Part shown: piece by piece, positions 8,549 to 17,717 of the stretch
Position numbering within the stretch: the first letter of the stretch is position 1
How the letters are laid out: each line of letters starts with the position of its first letter
Assembly: GCA_938091335.1 (NCBI GenBank)
Contig: CALLJG010000002.1
Location: forward strand, 1-64,000
Source: an uncultured Thermodesulfobacterium sp.
Lineage (GTDB): Bacteria > Desulfobacterota > Thermodesulfobacteria > Thermodesulfobacteriales > Thermodesulfobacteriaceae
Direction of reading: 5' to 3'
Length of the DNA: 64,000 bases
The notes under the pieces: model-generated
Databases searched by the model: none
Seen by the model: the letters and a program-made list of their open reading frames with translations, nothing else
What the model was told of the DNA's origin: nothing
Position numbers and translations under genes: made by a program

Positions 8549-8959
8549 ATGAATTTATTAAAAATTTTTCAAATTGCAGGAAGTGGTCTTTTTGCTCAAA
8601 GGACAAGATTAAATATTACTGCTACTAATATTGCAAATTCTCAAGTTACAAGAACATTAGAGGGAGGACCATATAGAGCACGTTTAGTTATATTAAAAGC
8701 TGTTCCCCTTTCTGAAAAGGAAAGAGATATTAAAATAGTAAAGGTAGAGAAAATTATAGAGGATCCCTCCCCTTTTAAAGAAGTTTATAATCCAGGACAT
8801 CCTGATGCAGATGAAAGAGGGATCGTAAAATATCCTAATGTTGATGTGATATCTGAGATGATTGAACTTTTATCAGCAAGCAGAGCTTATGAAGCTAATT
8901 TAACAGTATTGTCTACTACCAAAAGTATGGCTTTGAAAACTTTAGAAATCATCAAATAA
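8549..8959 (+). CDS. flgC: Flagellar basal-body rod protein FlgC
   Basis: This 136-residue proximal rod subunit is the normal partner of FlgB. The N-terminal heptad region TRLNITATNIANSQVT and the C-terminal segment VDVISEMIELLSASRAYEANL followed by a terminal helix are the hallmarks of the FlgB/FlgC/FlgG family. It is 3 bp from flgB, and an SD-like GGAGG lies inside the flgB 3' end. Family length is about 130-150 residues, so it is complete. Confidence 0.95.
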   Translation: MNLLKIFQIAGSGLFAQRTRLNITATNIANSQVTRTLEGGPYRARLVILKAVPLSEKERDIKIVKVEKIIEDPSPFKEVYNPGHPDADERGIVKYPNVDVISEMIELLSASRAYEANLTVLSTTKSMALKTLEIIK

Positions 8960-8974
8960 TAAGGGGGATTAGAT

Positions 8975-9259
8975 ATGAAAATTTATTCAAGTCTTCCTCC
9001 TAATTTATCTTTTAAAAATTCTCATATTCTGAAAAAGGAAGAAAATTTTAAAAGTTTTCTTTTTAACCAATTAAAAAAAATTGATCAATCACAGAAAAAG
9101 GCTTCTCAAGCTTTAGAAGCTTTAGCTAAGGGTGAAGAAATAGATTTATCTGAAGTAATTTTAGCTATTTATAAAGCTGAAATAGATTTTAAGTTTTTAT
9201 TAAAAATAAGAAATAAAATTATCGAAGCTTATCAAGAAATTATGAGAATGCAAATTTAA
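8975..9259 (+). CDS. fliE: Flagellar hook-basal body protein FliE
   Basis: FliE is the adaptor joining the MS ring to the rod. At 94 residues it is of normal length. The C-terminal half matches the family: DLSEVILAIYKAEIDFKFLLKIRNKIIEAYQEIMRMQI contains the conserved A-x-x-F and the terminal Y-x-E-I-M-x-M-Q-I. It follows flgC with a clear GGGGG-rich Shine-Dalgarno and precedes fliF, the standard gene order. Confidence 0.93.
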   Translation: MKIYSSLPPNLSFKNSHILKKEENFKSFLFNQLKKIDQSQKKASQALEALAKGEEIDLSEVILAIYKAEIDFKFLLKIRNKIIEAYQEIMRMQI

Positions 9260-9284
9260 AAATTTTATAAAAGGAGAAAAATAA

Positions 9285-10835
9285 ATGCCTCTTTTTGACA
9301 TTCATACACTTTCCACTCAGTTAAGAGATTTTTGGCGGAGATTAGAAAGAAAACAGAAAATACTTTTAATAGGGGGTAGTATAGGAATTACTTTGTGTTT
9401 AATATTGGTTATTTGGGTATATAGTCAAACAAAATGGGGTCTTTTGTATAAAGGGCTTGATGAACAAACTGCAGGAGAAATTGTACAATATCTTAAGGAA
9501 CAAAAAATTTCTTATAAAATAGGACCAGACGGAAGTATATATGTTCCTAAAGAAAGAGTTCCTGAATTAAGAATGGAAATAGCAGGTAAGGGATTGGTAG
9601 GAGGAGTTGGTCCTGGTTTTGAACTCTTTGATAAAGACAAAATAGGTCTTACTGAATTTCAAGAAAAAGTAAATTATCAAAGAGCTTTAGAGGGAGAATT
9701 AGCAAGAACTATTATAGGAATAAAAGGAGTGAAATCTGCTAGGGTTCACTTGGCTTTACCTAAAGAATCAATTTTTATAGAAGAAGAAAAACCTCCCAAA
9801 GCTTCTGTCTTAATTCAACTAAAACCAGGATACGAATTAAGTGCATCGCAAATAAAAGGAATAATAAATTTAGTAAGTGGTGCTGTACCGAAACTTGATC
9901 CCCAAAATGTAACTGTTATTGATGCAAACACAGGAAAAAGTCTTTATACTCCAGCAGAAGAAGAAGAAATCCCGACTACTCAATTTGCTTATAAAAGAAA
10001 ACTGGAACAGTATTTAAAAAATAAACTTGAAGAAATATTATCAAGTGCATTAGGTCAAGGTAAAGCTATAGCCCAAGTATGGGTCGATCTTTCTTTTGAT
10101 AAGGAGAAAGTAATGGAAGAAAATTATGATCCAGAAGGAACAGCTGTAGTTTCAGAAGAAATTGAAGAAGAACAAAAAACTACAAGCACTAACCCAGAAG
10201 AAGGTCCTGCAGGTGTAAAAGGAACCTTATTACAAAAAATGGAAGTTACTCCTACTCAACCTAAAACAGAAGAAACTTATACCAAAAAAAGAAGTATAAA
10301 GAATTATGAAGTAAGTAAAAAAACAAGAAACCTTGAAATTTCTCCAGGAAGGATTAAAAAAATAAGTGTAGCTGTTTTAGTAGATAAAAGCTCTATTGGA
10401 GAAAATGCAAGTGCAAAAATTTCTTGGATTGAGGAATTAGTAAAAGGAGCTATAGGATATAATCCAGAAAGGGGAGATGAAATCAAAGTTCAAGTTGAAG
10501 AATTTGTTAAACCTGAAGTTCCCAAACCTGGAATTATGGATTATGTAAGTCAAATTTATAAACCCCTTTTATTGATTATAGGTTTAATCTTTCTTTATAT
10601 TTTTATAGTAAAACCTCTTATTAAAGCTATTGCACCTAAACCTACTCCAGTTGAAGTTACTCCTAAACTTACTCCAGGAATAGTTATGACTGAAGAAGAA
10701 ATAGGTCCTATGCCTCAAGAAATTGCCTTAGGAATTATAAGAAGCCAACCAGAAAGGGCTGCTATGCTTATTAAAAAATGGCTTTCAGAAGAATCTGCTG
10801 AAGAAAGAAGAAAGGCATTGTCTGAAACAGGATAA
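9285..10835 (+). CDS. fliF: Flagellar MS-ring protein FliF
   Basis: This 516-residue protein forms the membrane MS ring on which the rod and C ring assemble. It has a first membrane segment at about 26-46, ring-building (YscJ/FliF) domains in the periplasmic part (for example LYKGLDEQTAGEIVQYL and VKSARVHLALPKES), a low-complexity acidic and Thr-rich linker near 285-325, a second membrane segment at about 427-446, and a C-terminal tail with ERAAMLIKKWLSE that binds FliG. AAAAGGAG lies ahead of the ATG. fliG follows after 4 bp. Confidence 0.95.
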   Translation: MPLFDIHTLSTQLRDFWRRLERKQKILLIGGSIGITLCLILVIWVYSQTKWGLLYKGLDEQTAGEIVQYLKEQKISYKIGPDGSIYVPKERVPELRMEIAGKGLVGGVGPGFELFDKDKIGLTEFQEKVNYQRALEGELARTIIGIKGVKSARVHLALPKESIFIEEEKPPKASVLIQLKPGYELSASQIKGIINLVSGAVPKLDPQNVTVIDANTGKSLYTPAEEEEIPTTQFAYKRKLEQYLKNKLEEILSSALGQGKAIAQVWVDLSFDKEKVMEENYDPEGTAVVSEEIEEEQKTTSTNPEEGPAGVKGTLLQKMEVTPTQPKTEETYTKKRSIKNYEVSKKTRNLEISPGRIKKISVAVLVDKSSIGENASAKISWIEELVKGAIGYNPERGDEIKVQVEEFVKPEVPKPGIMDYVSQIYKPLLLIIGLIFLYIFIVKPLIKAIAPKPTPVEVTPKLTPGIVMTEEEIGPMPQEIALGIIRSQPERAAMLIKKWLSEESAEERRKALSETG

Positions 10836-10839
10836 TTAG

Positions 10840-11850
10840 ATGGCTAAAATAGATCCTAATAAATTAACAGGACCTCAAAAAGCTGCAATTTTTCTTATGC
10901 TTATGGGAGAGGAATTTACCTCTGAAGTATATAGATATTTAGATGAAGAAGATATTAAAAGAATAGGAATAGAGATAGCAAAAATTGATTATATTCCTGC
11001 TGAGGCTGTAAAAAAAATTTTAGAAGAAGCTAATATTGAAGCTAAAGAAATGATGGGAGATTTAAGTATTACTCCTGAAGAATTTTTAAAACAAAGTTTA
11101 TTGAAAGCTTATGGGGAAAAAGGTAAAGAAATATACGAAGATATCAAAAAAGAATTAGGACCGGAAACTTTTAAAAAATTAAGAAAACTTGATCCTAAAA
11201 CTATTGCAAGCTTTCTTTCTAATGAACATCCTCAAACAATAGCTATTATTTTAGTTCATTTAGATTCAGATTTAGCAGGTCAGGTTTTACAACTTCTTCC
11301 AGAAAGAATAAGAAGTGAAGTTTTATATAGAATTGCCTTATTAAATAAAGTAGATCCCGAGATTGTTAAAGAAATAAGTGATGCTTTAGAAGCTGAATTA
11401 CAAAGTGTTGGTGGAGCTTTAGGGAGAAAAATTGGCGGACCAGAAAGAGCTGCAGAAATCCTTTCTCATGCAGGAAGGGAATTAGAGGACGAGCTTTTAA
11501 CTGAAATAGAAGATGAAAACCCTGCTTTAGCTGAAGAAATAAGAAGATACCTCTTTACTTTTGAAGATTTTCTTAAGGTAGATGATTTTGCTATACAAAC
11601 TCTTTTAAGAGAAATTTCTACTGATGATCTCAAGCTTGCTCTAAAAGGAGCTCCTCCTGAAGTAAAAGAAAAATTTTTCAAAAATATGAGTAAACGAGCT
11701 GCTGACTTAATAAAAGATGAATTAGAAATGATGCCACCTGTGAGAATTACTGAAGTTGAAAAAGCTCAACAAAATATTATCAAAACTGCTAAAAAATTAG
11801 AACAAGAAGGTAAAATAGTATTAACTAGAGGGGAAGAAGAATTTGTCTAA
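10840..11850 (+). CDS. fliG: Flagellar motor switch protein FliG
   Basis: FliG is the C-ring subunit that binds FliF and interacts with stator proteins to generate torque. The 336 residues contain the N-terminal FliF-binding domain, the middle-domain EHPQ motif (129-132, in SNEHPQTIAIIL) and a C-terminal domain with the charged torque helix (ISTDDLKLALKGAPPEV). Length and motifs are typical. The 3' end overlaps the TTG start of fliH by 8 bp, implying translational coupling. Confidence 0.96.
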   Translation: MAKIDPNKLTGPQKAAIFLMLMGEEFTSEVYRYLDEEDIKRIGIEIAKIDYIPAEAVKKILEEANIEAKEMMGDLSITPEEFLKQSLLKAYGEKGKEIYEDIKKELGPETFKKLRKLDPKTIASFLSNEHPQTIAIILVHLDSDLAGQVLQLLPERIRSEVLYRIALLNKVDPEIVKEISDALEAELQSVGGALGRKIGGPERAAEILSHAGRELEDELLTEIEDENPALAEEIRRYLFTFEDFLKVDDFAIQTLLREISTDDLKLALKGAPPEVKEKFFKNMSKRAADLIKDELEMMPPVRITEVEKAQQNIIKTAKKLEQEGKIVLTRGEEEFV

Positions 11851-12568
11851 GATATTAAAACCAAAACAACATTCCAATGTTAGAATCATTATTCCTGACC
11901 TAGATTCTATAAATAAGGAAGTCTTTCAGTCTCTTTTGGAAATTAATTTAGAAGAATTTTCAAAGATTAAAAAAAAGAAAAAAACTCTAAGGGAAAAGTT
12001 TAAATATGAAGGATTTGAAGAAGGTTTCAAAGAAGGTATAAATAAAGGTTATTTAGAAGGATATAAAAAGGGTTATAAAGAAGGGTTTGAAAAAGGAGAA
12101 AAAGAAGCTCAAGAAAGATATAAAATATTGGAAAAATCTCTTGAAAAAAACTTTAAAGAAAAAATTTCTATAATAGAAAAATTTTTTAAAAATTTAGAAA
12201 AAGAAATCCAAGAAGTTATCTTGAATCTAGATAAAGAAATTTTAAAATTGTCCTTTAATATAGCTGAAAAAATGATTTTAAAAGAATTACAAATTGATCA
12301 AGGAATTTCTCTTAGGGTAATAAAAGAAGCTTTAAATTATATAGCAGAAGGTACAGAAGTTAACATAAAAGTTAATCCTGAAGAATATGAGTTTTTAAAA
12401 GAAAATATTTTAAAATATATCATTCCTCCCCAAAGAATTAAATTAATACCTGATGACTCTATTTCAAAAGGAGGGGTTTTTATTGAAACTTCTTTAGGGA
12501 TAATTGATGCTACTTTTGAAAAAAGATGGAAAAAATTTTTAGAGGAACTTTTAACTGATGAAGGTTAA
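11843..12568 (+). CDS. fliH: Flagellar export ATPase regulator FliH
   Basis: FliH is the peripheral stalk-like partner of the export ATPase FliI. In these 241 residues, a run of GxxxG-type repeats (about 52-90: GFEEGFKEG, GYLEGYKKG, GYKEGFEKG) gives the long helix characteristic of FliH, followed by a coiled coil and a C-terminal domain related to the ATP synthase delta subunit. The start is TTG 11843, inside the fliG 3' end, with GGGGAAGAAG just upstream. The stop overlaps fliI by 11 bp. Confidence 0.9.
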   Translation: MSKILKPKQHSNVRIIIPDLDSINKEVFQSLLEINLEEFSKIKKKKKTLREKFKYEGFEEGFKEGINKGYLEGYKKGYKEGFEKGEKEAQERYKILEKSLEKNFKEKISIIEKFFKNLEKEIQEVILNLDKEILKLSFNIAEKMILKELQIDQGISLRVIKEALNYIAEGTEVNIKVNPEEYEFLKENILKYIIPPQRIKLIPDDSISKGGVFIETSLGIIDATFEKRWKKFLEELLTDEG

Positions 12569-13868
12569 AGGATTAGAAAATTATTATAAAAAACTTAATT
12601 ATTTAATTCCTTTTGAAATTTATGGATATGTTACTAAACTTTTAGGACTAACTATTGAAAGTAGCGGGCCTTTTCTCAAAGTAGGAGATCTATGTAAGAT
12701 AGAAGGACAAAATGTAAATGTACTTGCAGAAGTTATTGGATTTAAAAATAATAAGCTTTTACTTACTGCTTTAGGTGAAATAAGGGGAATTGAAATAGGA
12801 GCAAAGGTTTTCCCTATAGGCTCCTCTTTTGCTCCAGTAGGAGAAGATTTTTTAGGTCGCATTGTTAATGCTTTAGGAGAACCTTTAGATTCCAAAAAAA
12901 AACCCAATATTTCAGATTTTTATCCTATTCATGGTGAACCTTTAAAACCATTAGAAAGAGCTCCTATAAGAGAAATTTTAGATGTAGGAATAAAAGCTAT
13001 AAATGCTCTTTTAACTATTGGAAGAGGTCAAAGGATAGCTATAATGGCTGGATCAGGTATAGGAAAAAGTACCCTTCTTGGGATGATAGCAAGATATACC
13101 AAAGCTGATGTGAATATTATCGCTTTAATAGGAGAAAGAGGAAGAGAAGTAAGAGAATTTATAGAAAGAGATCTTAAGGAAGATGGTTTAAAAAAATCAG
13201 TTGTAGTAGTAGCTACCTCTGATGAAGCTCCATCTATGAGAATAAGAGCAGCCTATTATGCAACTTCCTTGGCAGAGTATTTTAGAGATAAAGGATATAA
13301 AGTTTTACTTCTTATGGATTCTTTAACCAGATTTTGTATGGCAGGTAGAGAAATTGGACTCGCCGGAGGAGAACCTCCTACAGCTCGAGGATATACCCCT
13401 TCTGTATTTGCATTACTTCCTAAACTTTTAGAAAGAGCTGGTCCTAAAATAGGAGGTGGGGATATTACAGGAATATATAATGTTCTGGTAGAGGGAGACG
13501 ATTTGAATGACCCCATTGCTGATTCAGTAAGAAGTATCGTAGATGGCCATATTGTTTTATCAAGAGATTTAGCTCATGAAGGACATTATCCACCAATTGA
13601 TGTACTTACAAGTATAAGTCGAGTTATGAAAGATATAGTAACTAAAGAACACTTAGAACTTGCTTATAAAACTATTGCTATTTTAGCTACTTATAAAAAA
13701 GCTGAAGATTTAATAAATATAGGTGCTTACATAAAAGGATCTAATCCAGAAATAGATAAAGCTTTATCTCTAATAGATAAACTTAAAAATTTCCTAAAAC
13801 AACCTATAGAAGAAAATTATTCCCTAGAAGAATCTATTAGTTTACTAAAAAATATTTTAGAAAAATAA
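12558..13868 (+). CDS. fliI: Flagellum-specific ATP synthase FliI (type III export ATPase)
   Basis: FliI hydrolyses ATP to unload export substrates at the flagellar gate. The 436-residue protein has the F1-beta-like fold with Walker A GSGIGKST (165-172), the ALIGERGREVREF block, and the Walker B strand VLLLMDSLTRF. The GREIGLAGGEPPTARGY signature of FliI/SctN ATPases follows. Length is typical. It overlaps fliH and is followed by fliJ after 11 bp. Confidence 0.96.
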   Translation: MKVKGLENYYKKLNYLIPFEIYGYVTKLLGLTIESSGPFLKVGDLCKIEGQNVNVLAEVIGFKNNKLLLTALGEIRGIEIGAKVFPIGSSFAPVGEDFLGRIVNALGEPLDSKKKPNISDFYPIHGEPLKPLERAPIREILDVGIKAINALLTIGRGQRIAIMAGSGIGKSTLLGMIARYTKADVNIIALIGERGREVREFIERDLKEDGLKKSVVVVATSDEAPSMRIRAAYYATSLAEYFRDKGYKVLLLMDSLTRFCMAGREIGLAGGEPPTARGYTPSVFALLPKLLERAGPKIGGGDITGIYNVLVEGDDLNDPIADSVRSIVDGHIVLSRDLAHEGHYPPIDVLTSISRVMKDIVTKEHLELAYKTIAILATYKKAEDLINIGAYIKGSNPEIDKALSLIDKLKNFLKQPIEENYSLEESISLLKNILEK

Positions 13869-13879
13869 AACTTATTAAA

Positions 13880-14320
13880 ATGAAAAGAAAATTAAAATTA
13901 TTAGCTCTTTTAAGTTGGTATAAAGGGCTCCAACAAGAACAAGCTAAAATAAGAGTGATTAACTGTAAAATAAATTTAGAAAAATTGTTAAATGAAAAGA
14001 TTAGCCTTATAAATCAAAGAAAAGAAACTTATAATATTTTAGAGAAAAAGAAACTTATATCTAGTGAAGAAATTAAATATTTTTTATTTCAAAGTGAAAA
14101 AAATTTAAAATTTCAAGAACTTTTAGATAAAAAAATAGAAATTCAAAAAAAAGAACTCGAAAACCTTTTAATGACTTTAGAAAAGACCTATAAAGAAAGA
14201 AAAACAATAGAAATTTTAAGAAACAAAACCCAGCAATTATGGTTCTTAGAGAACCTTAGGAAATTTTATAAGGAAATGGATGACTTAACTATTATTAGAA
14301 AGGGAAGAAAATATGTATAA
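13880..14320 (+). CDS. fliJ: FliJ-like flagellar export chaperone
   Basis: This 146-residue protein is almost wholly charged helix with coiled-coil character, the size and form of FliJ, which sits in the FliI hexamer as a gamma-like rotor and escorts chaperones. Sequence conservation in FliJ is low, so the call rests mainly on its place directly after fliI and before the motE-like gene, plus the antiparallel coiled-coil layout. It overlaps the next gene by 8 bp. Confidence 0.75.
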   Translation: MKRKLKLLALLSWYKGLQQEQAKIRVINCKINLEKLLNEKISLINQRKETYNILEKKKLISSEEIKYFLFQSEKNLKFQELLDKKIEIQKKELENLLMTLEKTYKERKTIEILRNKTQQLWFLENLRKFYKEMDDLTIIRKGRKYV

Positions 14321-14849
14321 ATTCTTGAAAATTAAAAACCTCTTTTGGATTTTGTTTTTTTTAGGAATAATTAAATTTATTCTTATTATGATTCTAATCT
14401 TTTCTCAAGTATATATATTAGAAGCAAAAGAAAAAAATACTTTTTCTGCCTGTCCTCCTGAGTTTATAAAAATGCTTTCCTTAGAAAAAGCTAAATTTTA
14501 TGAAAAAAATAAAGAAATAGAATTAAAGGAAAAGGAATTAAAAGTTTTAGAATCAAGAATTCAGGAACAAATGAATGCTTTAAGAGAACTAGAAACAAGT
14601 ATAGAAGAAAAACTTAATAGATTGGAAGCTATTCAAGATGAGAGGATTAAATTATTGGTGAAAGCAGTTTCTGAAATGAGAGCTTCTAAAGCTGCTCAAG
14701 TATTGATAAATATGGACAAAGATATGGCTATAAAAATAATGAGTCAGCTTAAAAGTACCGAAATAGCTAACATCTTAAGCTCTATGCCACCAGAAAAAGC
14801 TGCTGAATTATCTTCTGCTCTTTCAGGTTATCCTCCAAAAGAATATTAA
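14313..14849 (+). CDS. motE: MotE-like flagellar protein (coiled coil plus MgtE-N-like domain)
   Basis: The 178 residues comprise an N-terminal membrane segment (about 13-35), a long charged coiled coil (about 50-110) and a C-terminal MgtE-N/FliG-M-like domain (KAAQVLINMDKDMAIKIM and IANILSSMPPEKAAELS). This layout matches the MotE chaperone/structural proteins encoded after fliJ, which help assemble the stator. It closes flagellar operon I. Its stop overlaps the convergent tatC stop by 4 bp, with no terminator hairpin seen. Confidence 0.75.
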   Translation: MYKFLKIKNLFWILFFLGIIKFILIMILIFSQVYILEAKEKNTFSACPPEFIKMLSLEKAKFYEKNKEIELKEKELKVLESRIQEQMNALRELETSIEEKLNRLEAIQDERIKLLVKAVSEMRASKAAQVLINMDKDMAIKIMSQLKSTEIANILSSMPPEKAAELSSALSGYPPKEY

Positions 14850-15553
14850 AAACATTTTTGAATAAGCCTACTTAAAATCAAACCTAACTCAAAAAGAAAA
14901 TAAAGAGGAATAGCAAGTAACCCCATATTAAAAGCATCTGGTGTGGGAGTTATTATAGCAGCTAAAATTACTATAAGAAAAAAAATCTCTTTACGATATT
15001 TCCCTAATTTTGAAGGATTTATTATTTTACTTAAAGATAAAAAACATATAAATAAAGGAAGCTCAAATATTAATCCAAAAGCTATAATAAAAAAACTAAA
15101 AAAATTTACAAAGTGCCCTAATGAAATAGCAGGTTCTATTTTCTCTGTCTTAAAAGAAATTAAGAACTTTATCCCATAAGGTAAGGTTATTTTATATGCA
15201 AAAAAAATTCCTAAATAAAATAACAAAAGACCTAACAAATAAAAAAGCCAAAATATTTTTTTAGTAAAACTATATAAAAAATCTAAAAAAGTAATTAAAA
15301 AATACCAAATAAATGGAAAAAAAAAGAGAAAAAATAAACAAAAAGAAAATTTTAAAAGAGAAATTAGTGGTTCAGAAACACTATAAAATATAAATTGCTG
15401 ATGATAATTTTTCTGTAAATAATTTAATATATAGGGAGAAACCCAGAAAAAGAAAAAATAAATAAGAAAAATAAATATAATTATAAAAATTTTTTTGTTT
15501 TTCCATATTTTTATAGAAATTTTTAAAAATTGAGCAATTTTTTTAGGATTCAT
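14846..15553 (-). CDS. tatC: Twin-arginine translocase subunit TatC
   Basis: TatC recognises twin-arginine signal peptides and forms the receptor of the Tat translocon for folded proteins. The 235-residue polytopic protein shows about six hydrophobic segments and family landmarks such as a Phe/Glu-containing region (IAFGLIFELPLFI) and the C-terminal IITPTPDAFNMGLLAIPLYFLFELG. No tatA is present in this window. The start codon overlaps the purQ stop, so the two are probably co-transcribed. Confidence 0.93.
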   Translation of the reverse strand: MNPKKIAQFLKISIKIWKNKKIFIIIFIFLIYFFFFWVSPYILNYLQKNYHQQFIFYSVSEPLISLLKFSFCLFFLFFFPFIWYFLITFLDFLYSFTKKIFWLFYLLGLLLFYLGIFFAYKITLPYGIKFLISFKTEKIEPAISLGHFVNFFSFFIIAFGLIFELPLFICFLSLSKIINPSKLGKYRKEIFFLIVILAAIITPTPDAFNMGLLAIPLYFLFELGLILSRLIQKCF

Positions 15554-16365
15554 TAAAGAATATTTTCTTTAACCCATTCTACAGCATTTTTAAAAATGTA
15601 TAGTCCTTGAGCTATTTTATTTTTTTTTCTATTCCATTGTGGATGATTAGTCCAATTATTAAAAGCTTCGGGATGAGGCATAAGACCAAATATTCTTCCC
15701 GTAGGATCTGTAAGCCCTGCTACAGCTTCTTGAGAACCATTTGGATTGAAAGGATATTCTAAAGTAGGGCTTTTGGTTTCAGGATGTATATATTGAAGAG
15801 CTATTTGGTGATTTTTTTTTAACTCATTTAGAGTTTCTTGATCTCTCACTATAAAATTACCTTCTCCATGTCTAACAGGTAAATAAAGCTCATCTAAACC
15901 TTTTAAAAATATACAAGGACTTTGATTATTTACTTTTAAATAAACCCATCTATTTTCAAACTTACCAGATTCATTATAGGTAAGGGTGACCTTTCTTTGT
16001 CCCAAATATTTGCCCCCAGGTAGTAAACCTATTTTTACCAAAAGTTGAAATCCATTACATATTCCTATTATTAATCCTCCCTGATCTAAAAATCTTAAAA
16101 CCTCTTCCCATAGAGGAATTTTTCCTTTAATTTTTAAAAATTTAAATCTGTGAGCGCATGCTTGAGCACTTCCTAAATGATCTCCATCTAAAAATCCCCC
16201 TGGAAAACATAAAATTTGATAATCAGGAATTCTTTTTTCTCCTAAAAATATTTCCGAAAGATGTACTATTTCTGGATCTGCTTCACATAACTTAAAAGCA
16301 TATGCTGTTTCTGTTTCACAATTTATTCCATACCCCCAAATTATAAGAACTTTAACTTTTTTCAT
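15553..16365 (-). CDS. purQ: Phosphoribosylformylglycinamidine synthase subunit PurQ
   Basis: This is the glutaminase subunit that supplies ammonia for FGAR to FGAM in purine synthesis. The class I amidotransferase nucleophile is C103 in GICNGFQ, with the His/Glu pair in MPHPEAF (H231, E233). At 270 residues it is longer than the Bacillus PurQ (about 227) and resembles the fused PurL C-terminal domain and archaeal-type variants. purL and purS are not in this window. The gene lies between HU and tatC. Confidence 0.9.
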   Translation of the reverse strand: MKKVKVLIIWGYGINCETETAYAFKLCEADPEIVHLSEIFLGEKRIPDYQILCFPGGFLDGDHLGSAQACAHRFKFLKIKGKIPLWEEVLRFLDQGGLIIGICNGFQLLVKIGLLPGGKYLGQRKVTLTYNESGKFENRWVYLKVNNQSPCIFLKGLDELYLPVRHGEGNFIVRDQETLNELKKNHQIALQYIHPETKSPTLEYPFNPNGSQEAVAGLTDPTGRIFGLMPHPEAFNNWTNHPQWNRKKNKIAQGLYIFKNAVEWVKENIL

Positions 16366-16409
16366 TCCGATTACTAGACTTTAATTTCTCTATTTACAAT
16401 AACTCCATT

Positions 16410-16436
16410 ATTATATTTCAAAAATTCATTTTTCAA
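16410..16436 (-). promoter_or_regulatory. Possible purQ-tatC promoter
   Basis: In the 134-bp gap after the HU gene, the minus strand carries a perfect TATAAT (16410-16415). A weak -35, TTGAAA (16431-16436), sits 15 bp upstream. The predicted leader before the purQ ATG is about 38 nt. No clear Shine-Dalgarno is seen. Confidence 0.4.
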
Positions 16437-16499
16437 AGATTTTTTGACAAATTGAACCTTTATTTCAGCGGCAGAACTTCCATATTAAGATTGAATAAT

Positions 16500-16778
16500 T
16501 TATTTTTTAGCTACTGCTGTTTCAAGGTTTTTACCTGGTTTAAACTTAACTACTTTTTTAGCAGGTATTTTGATAGGTTTGCCTGTTTTTGGATTTCTTC
16601 CTTCTCTAGCAGCTCTTTTAACTACTTGAAAACTTCCAAAACCTACTAATACTACCTTATCACCTTTAGATACTGCTTCTTCTACAGCTTTCATAAATGC
16701 ATCCAAAAGTTTTTCTGCAGATGCTTTAGGTACTTCTGCAATTTCTGCCATTCTTTTTACTAATTCTGCTTTATTCAT
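16500..16778 (-). CDS. hup: HU family DNA-binding protein
   Basis: This 92-residue nucleoid protein bends and compacts DNA as a dimer. It opens with MNKAELVKRMAEIAEVPKAS, contains GFGSFQV, and has the beta-arm signature GRNPKTGKPIKIPAKKVVKFKPGK, all diagnostic of HU/IHF; the arm Pro in NPKTG is the intercalating residue. It is preceded by the strong Shine-Dalgarno AAAGGAGGGAG and its own near-consensus promoter, consistent with high expression. Whether it is HU alone or an IHF-like subunit cannot be told from one gene; HU is favoured by the lysine-rich C-terminus. Confidence 0.95.
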   Translation of the reverse strand: MNKAELVKRMAEIAEVPKASAEKLLDAFMKAVEEAVSKGDKVVLVGFGSFQVVKRAAREGRNPKTGKPIKIPAKKVVKFKPGKNLETAVAKK

Positions 16779-16813
16779 CTCTCCCTCCTTTAATAATTTT
16801 TCTTAATTTATTT

Positions 16814-16842
16814 TTTATACAAATTTCTTATTTTTTTGTCAA
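16814..16842 (-). promoter_or_regulatory. Strong promoter of the HU gene
   Basis: On the minus strand, a perfect TTGACA (16837-16842) and TATAAA (16814-16819) are separated by 17 bp. The predicted start near 16807 gives a leader of about 29 nt that contains AAAGGAGGGAG. Confidence 0.75.
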
Positions 16843-16904
16843 GGTTTTTAAAAGAAAAATGTTTAAATTTTTTAATCATAGAAATTTTTTGAAAATTTTT
16901 ATAA

Positions 16905-17714
16905 TTAAAAAGCCTGACAAACAGGACAAAAAGTGGTTCCTCTTTGATTTATTTTTTTATAAATTAACAATGATCCACATCTTAAACATTCTTTTCCTTT
17001 TTTTCCATATACCATATGTTTTTCTTGAAATTTACCCTTATTTCCTTTTACATTAATAAAATTCTTAACAGATGATCCCTTCAAAGATATGGCTTCTTTT
17101 AATAAATTTTTCATTTCATAAAATAGTTTTTTAATTTCTTCTTCACTTAGACTATCAGTTGTTTTGAAAGGATTTATTTTCGCTCTATATAATAGCTCAT
17201 CAGTATAAATATTTCCCAATCCTGCTAGAACTTTTTGATCCAATAAAAAACTTTTTATACATCTTTTATTATTTTTTATTAAAGCTTTAAATTCCTTTTC
17301 TTTTATTTCTAATGCATCTTTCCCTAATCTCTTTAATTCTTTATTTTCTCTCCAATTAAATTTATCTATTTTTTTTATTTTACTAAATTTTCTAATGTCA
17401 AAATAGTTTAAATTTATATTTTGGAATTTTAAGCTTAATATAAGATATTTTTTATATATTTTAGGTAAAAAAAATAGAAAAAATCCTGTCATACCTAAGT
17501 GAAACAATATTCCTTCTTTTTCAAAAAGAAAAATTAAATATTTTCCATATCTTTTGATTTCTAAAAGCTTAGTTTCTAAAATAGATTTCAAAGAATCTAT
17601 TTTGTTTTTAAGAATAAATTCAGGATTCTTTATACTAACAAACGTTAATTTTTTCCCTATTAAGGCTCTTTGTAAATCTCTTTTAATACTCTCTATTTCA
17701 GGAAGTTCAGGCAT
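16905..17714 (-). CDS. mutM: Formamidopyrimidine-DNA glycosylase (Fpg/MutM)
   Basis: This bifunctional glycosylase/AP lyase removes oxidised purines such as 8-oxoguanine. The 269-residue protein starts MPELPEIESI, exposing the catalytic Pro2 after Met removal, with Glu3 next to it. K58 in KRYGKYL matches the conserved DNA-contacting Lys. The C-terminal zinc finger has Cys 243, 246, 263 and 266, with the conserved Arg in QRGTTF. It follows the permease gene with a 3-bp gap, suggesting one transcript. Confidence 0.95.
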   Translation of the reverse strand: MPELPEIESIKRDLQRALIGKKLTFVSIKNPEFILKNKIDSLKSILETKLLEIKRYGKYLIFLFEKEGILFHLGMTGFFLFFLPKIYKKYLILSLKFQNINLNYFDIRKFSKIKKIDKFNWRENKELKRLGKDALEIKEKEFKALIKNNKRCIKSFLLDQKVLAGLGNIYTDELLYRAKINPFKTTDSLSEEEIKKLFYEMKNLLKEAISLKGSSVKNFINVKGNKGKFQEKHMVYGKKGKECLRCGSLLIYKKINQRGTTFCPVCQAF

Positions 17715-17717
17715 AAT

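Noticed and set aside
12620-13516. Two long open frames on the minus strand opposite fliI (95 and 86 residues)
   Set aside because: They lie fully inside fliI, whose motifs are intact, and their translations are Ser/Pro-rich with no domain pattern. They are mirror frames.
8150-14849. Search for a -24/-12 promoter within flagellar operon I
   Set aside because: Genes abut or overlap, and no GG-N10-GC site with consensus flanks was found in the small gaps.
16444-16449. Perfect TTGACA on the plus strand between purQ and the HU gene
   Set aside because: No -10 lies 16-18 bp downstream and no plus-strand gene follows; transcription would run antisense into the HU gene. Chance is the simpler explanation in a T-rich gap.
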